Notes under the pieces: generated by a model
The model's database searches: none
What the model was told of the DNA's origin: nothing
Seen by the model: only the letters and a program-made list of their open reading frames with translations
Shown: positions 34,001-41,454 of the stretch, piece by piece
Layout: each line of letters opens with the position of its first letter
How positions within the stretch are numbered: the stretch's first letter is position 1
Translations under genes and position numbers: made by a program
Assembly: GCF_017921815.1 (NCBI RefSeq)
Contig: NZ_JAGEMM010000002.1
Coordinates: 62,001-126,000 of the forward strand
Direction of reading: 5' to 3'
Origin: Microvirga antarctica
GTDB taxonomy: Bacteria; Pseudomonadota; Alphaproteobacteria; Rhizobiales; Beijerinckiaceae
Length of the DNA stretch: 64,000 nt

Positions 34001-34934
34001 GAAACCTGCTGTCCTCATCCTCGATCTGCCGGTCAGCACAGCCGATCCGACGCCGCTGCAGTATCTGGCGGTGGCGGCCGATCCGTGGCCGGGTGCGGTC
34101 TCGGTCTATCGCTCGGGGACCGGTGCCAGCTTCGACGCCCACCGCCTTCTCGATCTGCCGGCGGTGATCGGCGTGACGCAAAGCGATCTCGCGGCAGGTC
34201 CGCTCTGGCGCTTCGATCCGAAGGCCGTGCTCGACGTGCAGATCTCGTCGGGGACGATTGCCGCCATCGATGACGAGGCGGCGCTCGCCGGCGGCAATCT
34301 GTTTGCCGTGCAGGGCCCGGATGGGCGCTGGGAAATTCTCTCCGCCGCACGATCCAAGATGATCGGCGAGAAGCGCTTTCGCCTGTCACGGATGCTGCGC
34401 GGGCTGGCGGGCAGCGAGGCGGAGGCCGGGCGGGTCGTCCCGGCCGGCGCGCCCATTGTGCGGCTCGACGAGGCGGTGGTCCCGTTGACAACGGACCTGC
34501 GCGATCTCGGTCAAACCTGGCGCTACCGCATCGGCCCGGCGGGCCGCGACCACGCCGATCCGAGCTTCATTGAGATGGCCGCTACTGCAGGCTCCGACCC
34601 CTTGCGTCCGCTCTCGCCCGTGCGCCTCCGCGCCGCGCGGCAGGCCGGCGACATCCGCATCACCTGGCAGCGCCGGACGCGTCTCGACGGCGACGGCTGG
34701 GAACCCGTCGACGTGCCGCTGTCGGAAGCGACCGAGGCCTACGAGGTCGAAATTCTCCGCGATAGCAGCGTCATCCGTACGCTCACGTGCACGCAGCCTG
34801 AGGTTATCTATCCGCTCGCCCAGGAGCTTTCGGATTTCGGCGTGGCGCAGGACGTCCTCACTTTGCGCGTCGTGCAGCTCAGCGCCGTTGTCGGCCGAGG
34901 ATTCGGCGCGCCGCAACTCATTTCTATCGCCTGA
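31065..34934 (+). CDS. GTA baseplate megaprotein with TIM-barrel domain (gp15)
   Basis: 1289 residues, the largest gene here. N-terminal glycine-rich membrane-like helix (VVGGMVAGPLGAMAGRVLGGLAG), then the GTA TIM-barrel-like glycoside hydrolase domain (about 390-720, with YAADWTEYGAHV, IDYYPPFSDWRDG, WLTEIGIPAVDKGPN), followed by tail-protein-3-like hub domains and a fibronectin-like C-terminus. Whether the barrel is catalytic is unknown; an acidic pair in WTEYG and LTEIG fits. Length is normal for the family and the frame is uninterrupted. Confidence 0.95.
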   Translation: MATIVLQTVGSVVGGMVAGPLGAMAGRVLGGLAGAAIDNALLSGSEGDKSVEGPRLKEIDGLTSTEGAPIPRVYGRARIGGQLIWATRLVEEANTSVERSGSQGGKSLGGKGGKTKSTTYSYFANLAVGLCEGEIAFIRRVWADGREIDLNAIVMRIHKGYQTQAADPLIVAKEGAVNAPAYRGLAYVVFERLPLAAFGNRVPQFSFEVIRPVDGLNRMVRAVCLIPGASEFGYDNLPVTQVLGLGASQSENRHQLQRSSDVNASLDALQALCPNLRRVSLVLSWFGDDLRAGSCTIAPRVDVTTKQTDGSEWAVAGLTRNDARPVSQVAGAPAYGGTPSDASVIRLIRNLKQRGLEVVLYPFVMMDVAIANTLPDPYGGTGQAPYPWRGRITCHPAPGVPGSPDGTGAAAAQVEPWFSREWGFRRLVLHCADLAVKAGGVSGFILGSELVGLTRVRSASGVYPAVDALKQLASDVGKVLGSAPDLVYAADWTEYGAHVLDGGDEVRFPLDPLFAHPAIDAVGIDYYPPFSDWRDGPDHADLAIARSIYDVDYLRDRLGSGEAFDWYYANAARRMAQQRTPITDGAFGKPWMFRQKDLVSWWSNPHVERLNGAEIRTTAWRARAKPLWLTEIGIPAVDKGPNGPNVFPDPKSSESAYPPFSRAVRDDLMQARGLEAILSRFDPALTGHKAADNPVSPVYGGPMIDPANMFIWAWDARPYPAFPEFTTVWADGANWETGHWITGRIEGIALDRLIRAILKDFGIADPGPVVLDGFMDGYVIDRPMSARAALEPLMRIFGIDAVASGGSIRWHGRGGRQVVPLTSDDLVLDDKNPPLRLTRAQETELPQQVEIGFTESETEYRRAAVASRRLAGSSRREARADAPLITRRAEAQRLADAWLQDLWAARESAEFEISPRRIALEPGDIVSVPTDAGPRLHRIVRIADGPTRRISTRAIEPAVFETPGGTMARPVKRPPKVAGKPAVLILDLPVSTADPTPLQYLAVAADPWPGAVSVYRSGTGASFDAHRLLDLPAVIGVTQSDLAAGPLWRFDPKAVLDVQISSGTIAAIDDEAALAGGNLFAVQGPDGRWEILSAARSKMIGEKRFRLSRMLRGLAGSEAEAGRVVPAGAPIVRLDEAVVPLTTDLRDLGQTWRYRIGPAGRDHADPSFIEMAATAGSDPLRPLSPVRLRAARQAGDIRITWQRRTRLDGDGWEPVDVPLSEATEAYEVEILRDSSVIRTLTCTQPEVIYPLAQELSDFGVAQDVLTLRVVQLSAVVGRGFGAPQLISIA

Positions 34935-34962
34935 GCGCCATTCATCCATCGAAGGAAATCTT

Positions 34963-36492
34963 ATGTCCGCAACGCCCCATCTGGCGCTGCCGCTGCTGGC
35001 GGCCGCGCAGGCGCAGAAGCACGTCACCCATAACGAGGCCATCGCCGCCCTCGATGCGCTCGTGCATCTCTCAGTCAAGGAGCGCGATCGCCTCAACCCG
35101 CCATCCGACCCGCAGGATGGTGATCGCTATCTGGTCGGCGATGGCGGCGTCGGGGCGTTTGCGGGTCATGGCGGCGCGATTGCGCTGTTCGATCTCGGCG
35201 CCTGGCGGTTCTTCGTCCCGCAGGCGGGCTGGCGCGCTTATGTGGAGGCCGAGGATGTGCTTCTCGTGTTTAACGGGACCCGCTGGCGCGACTTCGTCGA
35301 CGGGCAGGGCGCGTTTCGCCTTCTGGCCGTGGGAACGAACCCGGACGAGGGCAATCCCCTTTCGGCCAAACTCAACGCGACCCTGTTCACCGCCAAGAGC
35401 ACGGGCGAGGGCGGAACCGGCGATCTCCGGTTCGTGCTCAACAAGGAGAGCCCCGGCAACGTCCTGTCGCAGCTCTACCAGACCGGCTATGGCGGGCGCG
35501 CCGAAACCGGGCTGATCGGCAATGACGATTTCGGCATTCGCGTCTCGACCGATGGGGCGCAATGGCGCGACGCGCTGCGGGTCGATGCGCGCACCGGCAC
35601 TGTCGCCTTTCCGTCCGGCATCGCCACCGCGCCGGGCGCGAACCTGCTGCTGAACGCCTCGTTCCTCGTCAATCAGCGGGGCCATCCGGGCGGTGCGCTG
35701 GCGGCTTCGACCTACGGCTTCGACCGCTGGAAGGCGGGAAGCGGTGGCTGCACCGTCAGCCGCAATGCGGACGGGTCCGTTACGCTCAGCGGAATCCTCG
35801 AGCAGGTCGTCGACGTCGCACAGGCGCCGGCTCTGATCGGGCTGCCGCATTTCGGCGGCTGCACGCTGACATTCTCGGTGGAGAACCTCTCGGCCGCCCT
35901 GTCGGTGACCATCGGATCGCGGACAGTCACCCTCGCCGAGGGCGCGGGTCGGCGGGCCGTCTCGGTCTCCCTCGATGCGGTCACCACCAGCCATCTCCTG
36001 CTGCGCCTGCAGAGTGCCGCGGCCACCACCTTCGCGCATCCCAAGCTCGAAATCGGCCCCAACGCGACCCCGTGGATCGGCGATTGGCTCGAGGCCGACG
36101 AGATGCGGTGCCGCCGCTACTACCAGCGCATGGCAACCAGCGGATCGGCGCCCGCGATGGCGGGCGCGCTCGGGCAGCGCCGCGGCGTCAACATGATCGA
36201 CATTCCCTACACGTTTCCGGTCCCCATGCGGGCTGCGCCCTCGGTGACGACGAGCGGGCTTGTCTGGGCGGCGGCCTCGCCCACCGGCAACCAGGCGGCC
36301 CTCTATGATCCCGCCGCTGCCACGTGGATCGCCGCCTCCGGCGCGGTCGGGTTCGGCACGGCGGTTGCGCCGAGTGCCAGCGCCATGGTCCTGCGGTTCC
36401 AGGCCATCACGTCGTTTTCGGGGGCTGCGGGCGCCGTCGGCCTTCTGCATTTGGGCAATACGGGCTTCGTCGCCCTGCAGGCGGAGCTCTGA
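34963..36492 (+). CDS. DUF2793 tail fibre/spike-like protein
   Basis: 509 residues. N-terminal DUF2793 (MSATPHLALPLLAAAQAQKHVTHNEAIAALDALVHLSV, DGDRYLVG, WRFFVPQAGWRAYVEAEDVLLVFNG) attaches to the baseplate in GTA-like particles; the rest is beta-rich with a jelly-roll-like part (about 225-390) and probably binds the recipient surface. The C-terminal half is where host-range variation would be expected. Confidence 0.88.
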   Translation: MSATPHLALPLLAAAQAQKHVTHNEAIAALDALVHLSVKERDRLNPPSDPQDGDRYLVGDGGVGAFAGHGGAIALFDLGAWRFFVPQAGWRAYVEAEDVLLVFNGTRWRDFVDGQGAFRLLAVGTNPDEGNPLSAKLNATLFTAKSTGEGGTGDLRFVLNKESPGNVLSQLYQTGYGGRAETGLIGNDDFGIRVSTDGAQWRDALRVDARTGTVAFPSGIATAPGANLLLNASFLVNQRGHPGGALAASTYGFDRWKAGSGGCTVSRNADGSVTLSGILEQVVDVAQAPALIGLPHFGGCTLTFSVENLSAALSVTIGSRTVTLAEGAGRRAVSVSLDAVTTSHLLLRLQSAAATTFAHPKLEIGPNATPWIGDWLEADEMRCRRYYQRMATSGSAPAMAGALGQRRGVNMIDIPYTFPVPMRAAPSVTTSGLVWAAASPTGNQAALYDPAAATWIAASGAVGFGTAVAPSASAMVLRFQAITSFSGAAGAVGLLHLGNTGFVALQAEL

Positions 36493-36493
36493 C

Positions 36494-37048
36494 ATGGCAA
36501 CCGATAAAGCCAACACCTTCACGTCCGACACCTTCACGCACTCCGTCTCCGTGGTGCTGGCGCAGGAAGGCGGCTTCGTGATGCATCCGGCCGATCCGGG
36601 CGGGGCGACAAATTTCGGCATCACCCGCGCGACCCTGGCCGAGGCGCGCCGGCGGGCGGTGTCCGTCGAGGACGTGAAAGCCCTCACGCGAGAGGAGGCC
36701 GCCGCCATCTACCGCAGGCGTTATTGGGACACCATCCGGGCATCCGACATGCCGGCCGGCCTCTCGCTCGCATTGTTCGACTTCGCGGTCCATGCCGGGC
36801 CGGGGCGGGCGGTGCGGGTGCTGCAAGCCCTCGTTGGCGAGGCTGGCGACGGCGTCGTCGGGCCGGACACGCTCTCGGCCCTGCGCCACATGCCGGCTGC
36901 CGATCTCATCCGCCGCCTGACCCGGGCGCGGCTCGCCTTTCTCGCCCGGCTTTCGACCTGGCCGGTTTTCGGGAAGGGCTGGCGGAAGCGCGCTCTCGCC
37001 GTCGAGCGCGAGGCCCTGAGGCTTGCGGCCGATTCCCCTCAACCCTGA
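36494..37048 (+). CDS. GH108-type endolysin with peptidoglycan-binding C-terminus
   Basis: 184 residues. Glu25 in LAQEGGFVMHPADPGGATNFGIT is the catalytic acid of glycoside hydrolase family 108 muramidases (ZliS type); VGPDTLSAL and RARLAFLARLSTWPVFGKGWRKR match the PG_binding_3 end. No signal peptide, so it needs a holin to reach the wall, and a holin-like gene follows 14 bases later. Likely releases GTA particles by lysis. Confidence 0.92.
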   Translation: MATDKANTFTSDTFTHSVSVVLAQEGGFVMHPADPGGATNFGITRATLAEARRRAVSVEDVKALTREEAAAIYRRRYWDTIRASDMPAGLSLALFDFAVHAGPGRAVRVLQALVGEAGDGVVGPDTLSALRHMPAADLIRRLTRARLAFLARLSTWPVFGKGWRKRALAVEREALRLAADSPQP

Positions 37049-37062
37049 CAAGGACAATCGCG

Positions 37063-37272
37063 ATGATCGATGTCAAACCACTCCTGGCCAGCCGCACGAT
37101 CTGGTCCAACCTCATCGGGCTGGCGGCCCTGGTCCTGGGATTAAGGGGCTACGATGCCTCGGCCCTCACGGACGGAGTCGTGCTGGATGCCATCGCGCAG
37201 CTCGTGGCTGCGGTGAGCTTTATCGCATCCAGCGTGTTTCGCGTCGTGGCGACGAAACAAATCCTGAAGTAA
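37063..37272 (+). CDS. Holin-like small membrane protein
   Basis: 69 residues with two predicted membrane helices (about 11-27, IWSNLIGLAALVLGLRG, and 41-61, DAIAQLVAAVSFIASSVF) and a basic C-terminus. Follows the endolysin gene with AAGGA upstream of the ATG. Such proteins form membrane pores for endolysin release. It is the last gene of the cluster; holin identity is by design and position. Confidence 0.75.
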   Translation: MIDVKPLLASRTIWSNLIGLAALVLGLRGYDASALTDGVVLDAIAQLVAAVSFIASSVFRVVATKQILK

Positions 37273-37317
37273 AGTAACATTCAGCCTTTGTTCAGTGGCG
37301 ATGCGCAAGGGTCGCGC

Positions 37318-37632
37318 ATGCGTCTGGCTTACTGGATCATAGCCCTCTGGGGATTGATGGGTGTTGCACATGCCCAGAGTGCGGCCTCGGCCCTTGGCAA
37401 TTGCCTTGCGCCGCGCGCCGTTCAGGAAGCGGTCGCGGGCAAGGGCGTCGTGACGCCGGCCTCGGCGGTGATCACTGCGCGGCGACAGGTGCCCAATGCG
37501 GACGTCGTTCGGGCGAACCTCTGTCGCAGCGACGATGCCCTGGTCTACATCATCATGGCCTTGCAAAAGGATGGCCGGGTCGTGCAGGTCACGATCGACG
37601 GACCGTCCGGCAAGGTGAAATCCGTGCATTAA
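37318..37632 (+). CDS. PepSY/FeuN-like periplasmic protein before two-component genes
   Basis: 104 residues: signal peptide (about 1-19, cleavage after VAHAQ), then a small PepSY-like domain (AVQEAVAGKGVVTPASAVITARRQVPNADVVRANLCRSDDALVYIIMALQKDGRVVQVTIDG). It sits directly upstream of the response regulator and kinase genes, the position of feuN in Sinorhizobium meliloti, where a small periplasmic protein restrains the kinase FeuQ. Two cysteines (Cys29, Cys69 approx.) could form a disulfide. The homology with FeuN is inferred from position and design. Confidence 0.72.
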   Translation: MRLAYWIIALWGLMGVAHAQSAASALGNCLAPRAVQEAVAGKGVVTPASAVITARRQVPNADVVRANLCRSDDALVYIIMALQKDGRVVQVTIDGPSGKVKSVH

Positions 37633-37742
37633 ATCGGATTCAGCTTCGCCGTATCTGAACCCCCGGCTATCTTTTCGCTTATACGAGGGAAGCGGCCTCT
37701 GCCGCCGGTTTCCCGATCCCGCCTTTGAAGGATGGTCAAGTC

Positions 37743-38414
37743 GTGCGCCTTCTCGTCGTCGAGGACGATCAGACTCTCAACAAGCAAATCGTGACAGCCC
37801 TGGAAAACGCGGGCTATGCGGTCGATTCGGCGCTGGATGGCGAGGAGGGGCAATTTCTCGGCGAGACCGAGCCCTATGATGCGGCCATCCTCGACCTCGG
37901 CTTGCCGCTGGTCGACGGGGTGTCCGTCCTGAACGCCTGGCGGCGCGAGGGACGCAAGATGCCGGTGATCATCCTCACCGCCCGCGACCGCTGGAGCGAC
38001 AAGGTGCAGGGCTTCGATGCCGGCGCCGACGATTACGTGACCAAGCCCTTCCACATGGAGGAGCTTCTGGCCCGCGTGCGGGCGCTTTTGCGCCGGGCCA
38101 CGGGCCATGCCACGAGCGAAATCAGCTGCGGTCCGGTCAAACTCGACACCCGCTCGGGCCGGGTGGCGGTGGACGGCAACCCGGTCAAGCTCACCTCGCA
38201 CGAATACCGGCTGCTCTCGTATCTGATGCATCACACGGGGCGGATCGTCTCCCGCGGTGAACTGACCGAACACCTCTACGATCAGGATTTCGACCGGGAT
38301 TCCAATACCATCGAGGTCTTCATCGGCCGCCTGCGCAAGAAGCTCGGGGTCGATATCATCCAGACGGTGCGCGGGCTCGGCTACCTCCTCGATCCCGGCC
38401 AGACCAGGACGTGA
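37743..38414 (+). CDS. feuP: OmpR/PhoB family response regulator, FeuP-like
   Basis: 223 residues. Receiver domain with acidic pocket at VVEDD (about 6-9), phosphorylated Asp51 (AILDLGLPLVDG), Thr in ILTARD and Lys in VTKPFH; C-terminal winged helix with LTSHEYRLLSYLMHHTGRIVSR and RDSNTIEVFIGRLRKKLG. The GTG at 37743 is preferred since GAAGGA lies ten bases upstream; a TTG at 37725 is possible. In rhizobia feuPQ lies upstream of the cycHJKL (ccmIEFH) operon, as here, which supports the name. Targets there include cyclic glucan export and iron-related genes. Confidence 0.85.
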   Translation: MRLLVVEDDQTLNKQIVTALENAGYAVDSALDGEEGQFLGETEPYDAAILDLGLPLVDGVSVLNAWRREGRKMPVIILTARDRWSDKVQGFDAGADDYVTKPFHMEELLARVRALLRRATGHATSEISCGPVKLDTRSGRVAVDGNPVKLTSHEYRLLSYLMHHTGRIVSRGELTEHLYDQDFDRDSNTIEVFIGRLRKKLGVDIIQTVRGLGYLLDPGQTRT

Positions 38415-39808
38415 GCCGCTTTCGGCCGATCCTGGATCGGGTGGCGGGCCGTTCCATCGCGGTCCGCCTCGCGGTCTCGGCCCTGTTCTGGAGCTTCGCG
38501 ATCCTGCTGATCGCGGGCCTCATCCTGTCAGCCCTGTACCGCGAGAATACCGAGCGCGCCTTCGATCAGCGCCTGCTCGTCTACGCCAATACGCTCGCGT
38601 CCAATCTCGTGGCTCCGGGGGAGCCCGACCGCGATCTCGGCCCTGTGGGCGATCCGCGATTCGAGCTGCCCCTCTCGGGCTGGTACTGGCAGGTCGGCCG
38701 TCCCGGCGCGCCTGCGGTCGACATCCGCAGTTCCAAATCCCTCTTTGGCGGGCAACTGCCGTCGCTGGCGCCGGCCGATGACACGAATTTCGGCCAGATC
38801 CGCCGGGGATACGGCAATGCGCCCGACGACCGCGACCTGCGTGTCATCGAGCGCGATATCGATGTCGGCGAGGACGGGCGTTTCATTATTCGGGTCGCCG
38901 GCCCAGCCGACGAGATCGCAAGCGATGCCCGTCGGTTCGTGTTCGCCCTCGTCGTCACGTTCACGCTCCTCGGCCTGGCATTGGGGGTCACGACCTTGCT
39001 GCAGATCCGCTTCGGCCTGCGGCCGCTCTCCGACTTGCGCCGGGCGCTCGGCGCGATCCGGCGGGGCGAGGCGGACCGGGTGGCGGGCGAGTACCCGCGC
39101 GACATCGCGCCCCTCGCCATCGACCTCAACCTGCTGCTCGACACCAACCGGGAGATCCTCGACCGCGCCCGCACCCAGGTGGGAAACCTCGCACACGCGC
39201 TTAAGACGCCGCTCAGCATCGTGGTCAACGAGGCCGAGAACGCCCCTGACGAGGTCGCCGTCAGAATCAGGGAACAAGCCGGGTTGATGCGCGACCAGGT
39301 CAATTACTATCTCGACCGCGCCCGCGCCGCAGCGCTCGCCGGGACGCTTGGAACCCTGACGGAAGTGGAGCCGGTGATCGCCGGCCTGACCCGCACCTTC
39401 GCGAAGATCTACCGGGACAAGGACCTTGCCATCGACCTCGCGGTGGTCGACGGCCTGCGGTTCCGCGGCGAAAGACAGGATCTCGAAGAGATGGCCGGCA
39501 ATCTCATCGACAACGCGGCCAAGTGGGCGAGCGGCCGCGTGGCGGTCGAGGGGGTGATCGACCTCGACGATCCGGAGCGCCCGCGTCTGACGCTCATCAT
39601 CGACGATGACGGGCCCGGACTTCCGGAAACCGGCCGGGAGGAAATGATCAAGCGGGGTCGGCGGCTTGACGAAACGAAACCAGGTTCCGGCCTGGGGCTG
39701 TCCATCGTCACCGACCTTGCGGCCCTCTATGGGGGCAGCCTGAAACTCGATGCCTCGCCGCTCGGCGGCCTGCGCGCCGTTCTGGTGCTGCCTGGGGATC
39801 GCAGCTGA
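38411..39808 (+). CDS. feuQ: Sensor histidine kinase, FeuQ-like
   Basis: 465 residues. Two membrane helices (about 21-43 and 176-198) flank a periplasmic sensor domain of ~130 residues; HAMP region follows, then HisKA with His262 (NLAHALKTPLS, the Ala-His-Ala form of FeuQ/PhoQ-type kinases) and HATPase with NLIDNAAKWA, DDDGPGLP and GSGLGLSIV. GTGA overlap with feuP. The periplasmic part may be contacted by the small PepSY-like protein encoded two genes upstream. Confidence 0.87.
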   Translation: MSRFRPILDRVAGRSIAVRLAVSALFWSFAILLIAGLILSALYRENTERAFDQRLLVYANTLASNLVAPGEPDRDLGPVGDPRFELPLSGWYWQVGRPGAPAVDIRSSKSLFGGQLPSLAPADDTNFGQIRRGYGNAPDDRDLRVIERDIDVGEDGRFIIRVAGPADEIASDARRFVFALVVTFTLLGLALGVTTLLQIRFGLRPLSDLRRALGAIRRGEADRVAGEYPRDIAPLAIDLNLLLDTNREILDRARTQVGNLAHALKTPLSIVVNEAENAPDEVAVRIREQAGLMRDQVNYYLDRARAAALAGTLGTLTEVEPVIAGLTRTFAKIYRDKDLAIDLAVVDGLRFRGERQDLEEMAGNLIDNAAKWASGRVAVEGVIDLDDPERPRLTLIIDDDGPGLPETGREEMIKRGRRLDETKPGSGLGLSIVTDLAALYGGSLKLDASPLGGLRAVLVLPGDRS

Positions 39809-39879
39809 TCGTCTCGGGCTTTGCGCGTGACACCGTGCCGCCGTCGTGCTTGACGAAAGCGCACGCTAAGTAGGCACGC

Positions 39880-40956
39880 ATGATGATCTGGTTCATTCTT
39901 CTGGCGATGACGGCCGCGGCCGTGATGGCGGTCCTCTGGCCGCTGTCGCGACACTATGCTGTCGCCCGTCAGTCCGACCCGAACACGCGGTTCTACAAGG
40001 AGCAGATTGCCGAGATCGATCGCGACCGGGACCGGGGCGCCATGCCCGCGGCCGAAGCCGAATCCGCCAAGGCCGAAGCCGCGCGCCGCCTTCTGCGCGC
40101 CAACGACGCGGCAGACGCCGAGGTGGTGGCGGTGGGCGAACCGGCTTTGCGGCGCCGTCGGGCGGCCTCGACGCTTGCACTATCGGTGGTGCCGATCCTC
40201 GCGCTTGCGGTTTATGGCGCCACCGGATCGCCCCACATCCTCGAGGATGCGCCCAAACCTGCCGCAGCGGCCGGTGCCGATCTGGGCACTGCCGTCGGTC
40301 AGATTGAGGCCCATCTGGCAAAGAATCCACAGGACGGGCGCGGCTGGGAGGTCATCGCCCCGGTCTATCTGCGGATGGGACGCCTTGAGGATGCGGTGAA
40401 GGCCTATGAGGCCGCCCTGCGCACACTGGGCCCCGAGGGCGACCGCCTGGCCAATTACGGCGAGGCGCTGGTGATCGCCAAGGACGGCCTGGTGTCGAAG
40501 GACGCGCAGACGGCCTTCGAGAAATCCCTGGCGCTTGATCCCGGCTCGGCGAAATCGCGGCTCTATCTGGCCCGCGCGGCCGAGCAGGATGGCCGCCTCG
40601 ACAAGGCTCGCCAGGATTACGATGCGATCCTCGCCGCATCGCCCCCCGATGCCCCGTGGGCTTCGCTCGTGCGCGACCAACTGGCGCGGCTCGACGGCGC
40701 GAAGGTTGCCGCAGCGTCTGACAGCGCCGATGCGATCGCCGGCATGGTGTCGAGCCTCTCGTCCCGCCTCGAATCCCAAGGTGGAAGCGCGGACGAATGG
40801 GCCCGGCTCATGCGCTCCTATTCGGTGATGGGACAACGCGACAAGGCAGCGGCCGCAACCCTGAAGGCTCGCCAGGCGCTCGCCGGCGACCCCGCCGGAT
40901 TGCAGACCATCGACACGATGGCGCGCGAATTGCGCCTGAGTGACGTGACACCATGA
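39880..40956 (+). CDS. ccmI: Cytochrome c maturation protein CcmI (CycH)
   Basis: 358 residues. Two transmembrane helices (about 3-18 and 94-112) with a cytoplasmic leucine-zipper-like loop ([34 protein letters not shown]), then a large periplasmic TPR domain ([33 protein letters not shown]). CcmI delivers apocytochrome c to the heme lyase CcmF/CcmH. First gene of ccmIEFH; overlaps ccmE by ATGA. Confidence 0.95.
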   Translation: MMIWFILLAMTAAAVMAVLWPLSRHYAVARQSDPNTRFYKEQIAEIDRDRDRGAMPAAEAESAKAEAARRLLRANDAADAEVVAVGEPALRRRRAASTLALSVVPILALAVYGATGSPHILEDAPKPAAAAGADLGTAVGQIEAHLAKNPQDGRGWEVIAPVYLRMGRLEDAVKAYEAALRTLGPEGDRLANYGEALVIAKDGLVSKDAQTAFEKSLALDPGSAKSRLYLARAAEQDGRLDKARQDYDAILAASPPDAPWASLVRDQLARLDGAKVAAASDSADAIAGMVSSLSSRLESQGGSADEWARLMRSYSVMGQRDKAAAATLKARQALAGDPAGLQTIDTMARELRLSDVTP

Positions 40957-41441
40957 CAGGCAAGCCTCCGGCCCGCGGGCTCAGCCGCAAGCAGCGTCGT
41001 CTGTCGGTCATCGTGGCGGCCGGATGCGTGCTGGCCGCAGCCCTGGGGCTGGTGCTCTACGCGATGAACGACACCATCCTGTTCTTCAACGCGCCCACCG
41101 ACGTCCAGACCAAGAACGTGCGGCCGGGCACCCGTTTCCGCCTCGGCGGACTGGTCAAGGAAGGCTCGGTCGTGCGCAGCGACGGGCAGCAGGTGGCCTT
41201 CGAGGTCACCGATACGAAGAGCGTGATCCGCGTCCAGTATCGCGGCCTGCTGCCGGATCTGTTCCGGGAGGGGCAGGGGATCGTGGCCGAAGGGGCGCTC
41301 GACCCATCTGGCGTTTTCCGCGCCGACAGCGTACTGGCCAAGCACGACGAAACATACATGCCGCGCGAGGTGGCCGACGCCCTGCGGCGACAAGGCCACT
41401 GGCAGGGCGAAGGAAAAGCCTCACAACAGGCCGAGCAATAG
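40953..41441 (+). CDS. ccmE: Cytochrome c heme chaperone CcmE (CycJ)
   Basis: 162 residues: N-terminal membrane anchor (about 19-38) and periplasmic OB-fold domain. The heme-binding His131 and Tyr135 in [10 protein letters not shown] are present, so it should bind heme covalently like E. coli CcmE. Disordered C-terminal tail. Lies between ccmI (overlap) and ccmF. Confidence 0.97.
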   Translation: MTGKPPARGLSRKQRRLSVIVAAGCVLAAALGLVLYAMNDTILFFNAPTDVQTKNVRPGTRFRLGGLVKEGSVVRSDGQQVAFEVTDTKSVIRVQYRGLLPDLFREGQGIVAEGALDPSGVFRADSVLAKHDETYMPREVADALRRQGHWQGEGKASQQAEQ

Positions 41442-41454
41442 GGAGAGTGCCGTC

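Larger units (their letters stand above)
15964..37272 (+). mobile_element. Gene transfer agent-like cluster (RcGTA type) with internal accessory genes
   Basis: Head, connector, tail, baseplate, fibre and lysis genes follow the order of the Rhodobacter capsulatus GTA (g1 to g15), with single copies and mostly short or overlapping junctions. There is no integrase, excisionase, replication protein, repressor or tail-length ruler of phage size; the tape measure is only 230 residues. This favours a domesticated GTA over an active prophage. Three blocks break the order: 19276-20109 (HNH nuclease, minus), 21296-22957 (lipoprotein, terminator, amidase) and 24267-25899 (two proteases, minus). Whether particles are made cannot be told from sequence. 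Confidence 0.85.

Noticed and set aside
31911..34181. 756-residue open frame opposite the baseplate megaprotein gene
   Set aside because: Arginine/histidine-rich shadow; no ribosome site or recognisable domain, and the plus-strand gene is certain.
15964..37272. Interpretation as a complete temperate prophage
   Set aside because: No integrase, excisionase, repressor, replication genes or att repeats seen, and gene order and sizes match gene transfer agents.
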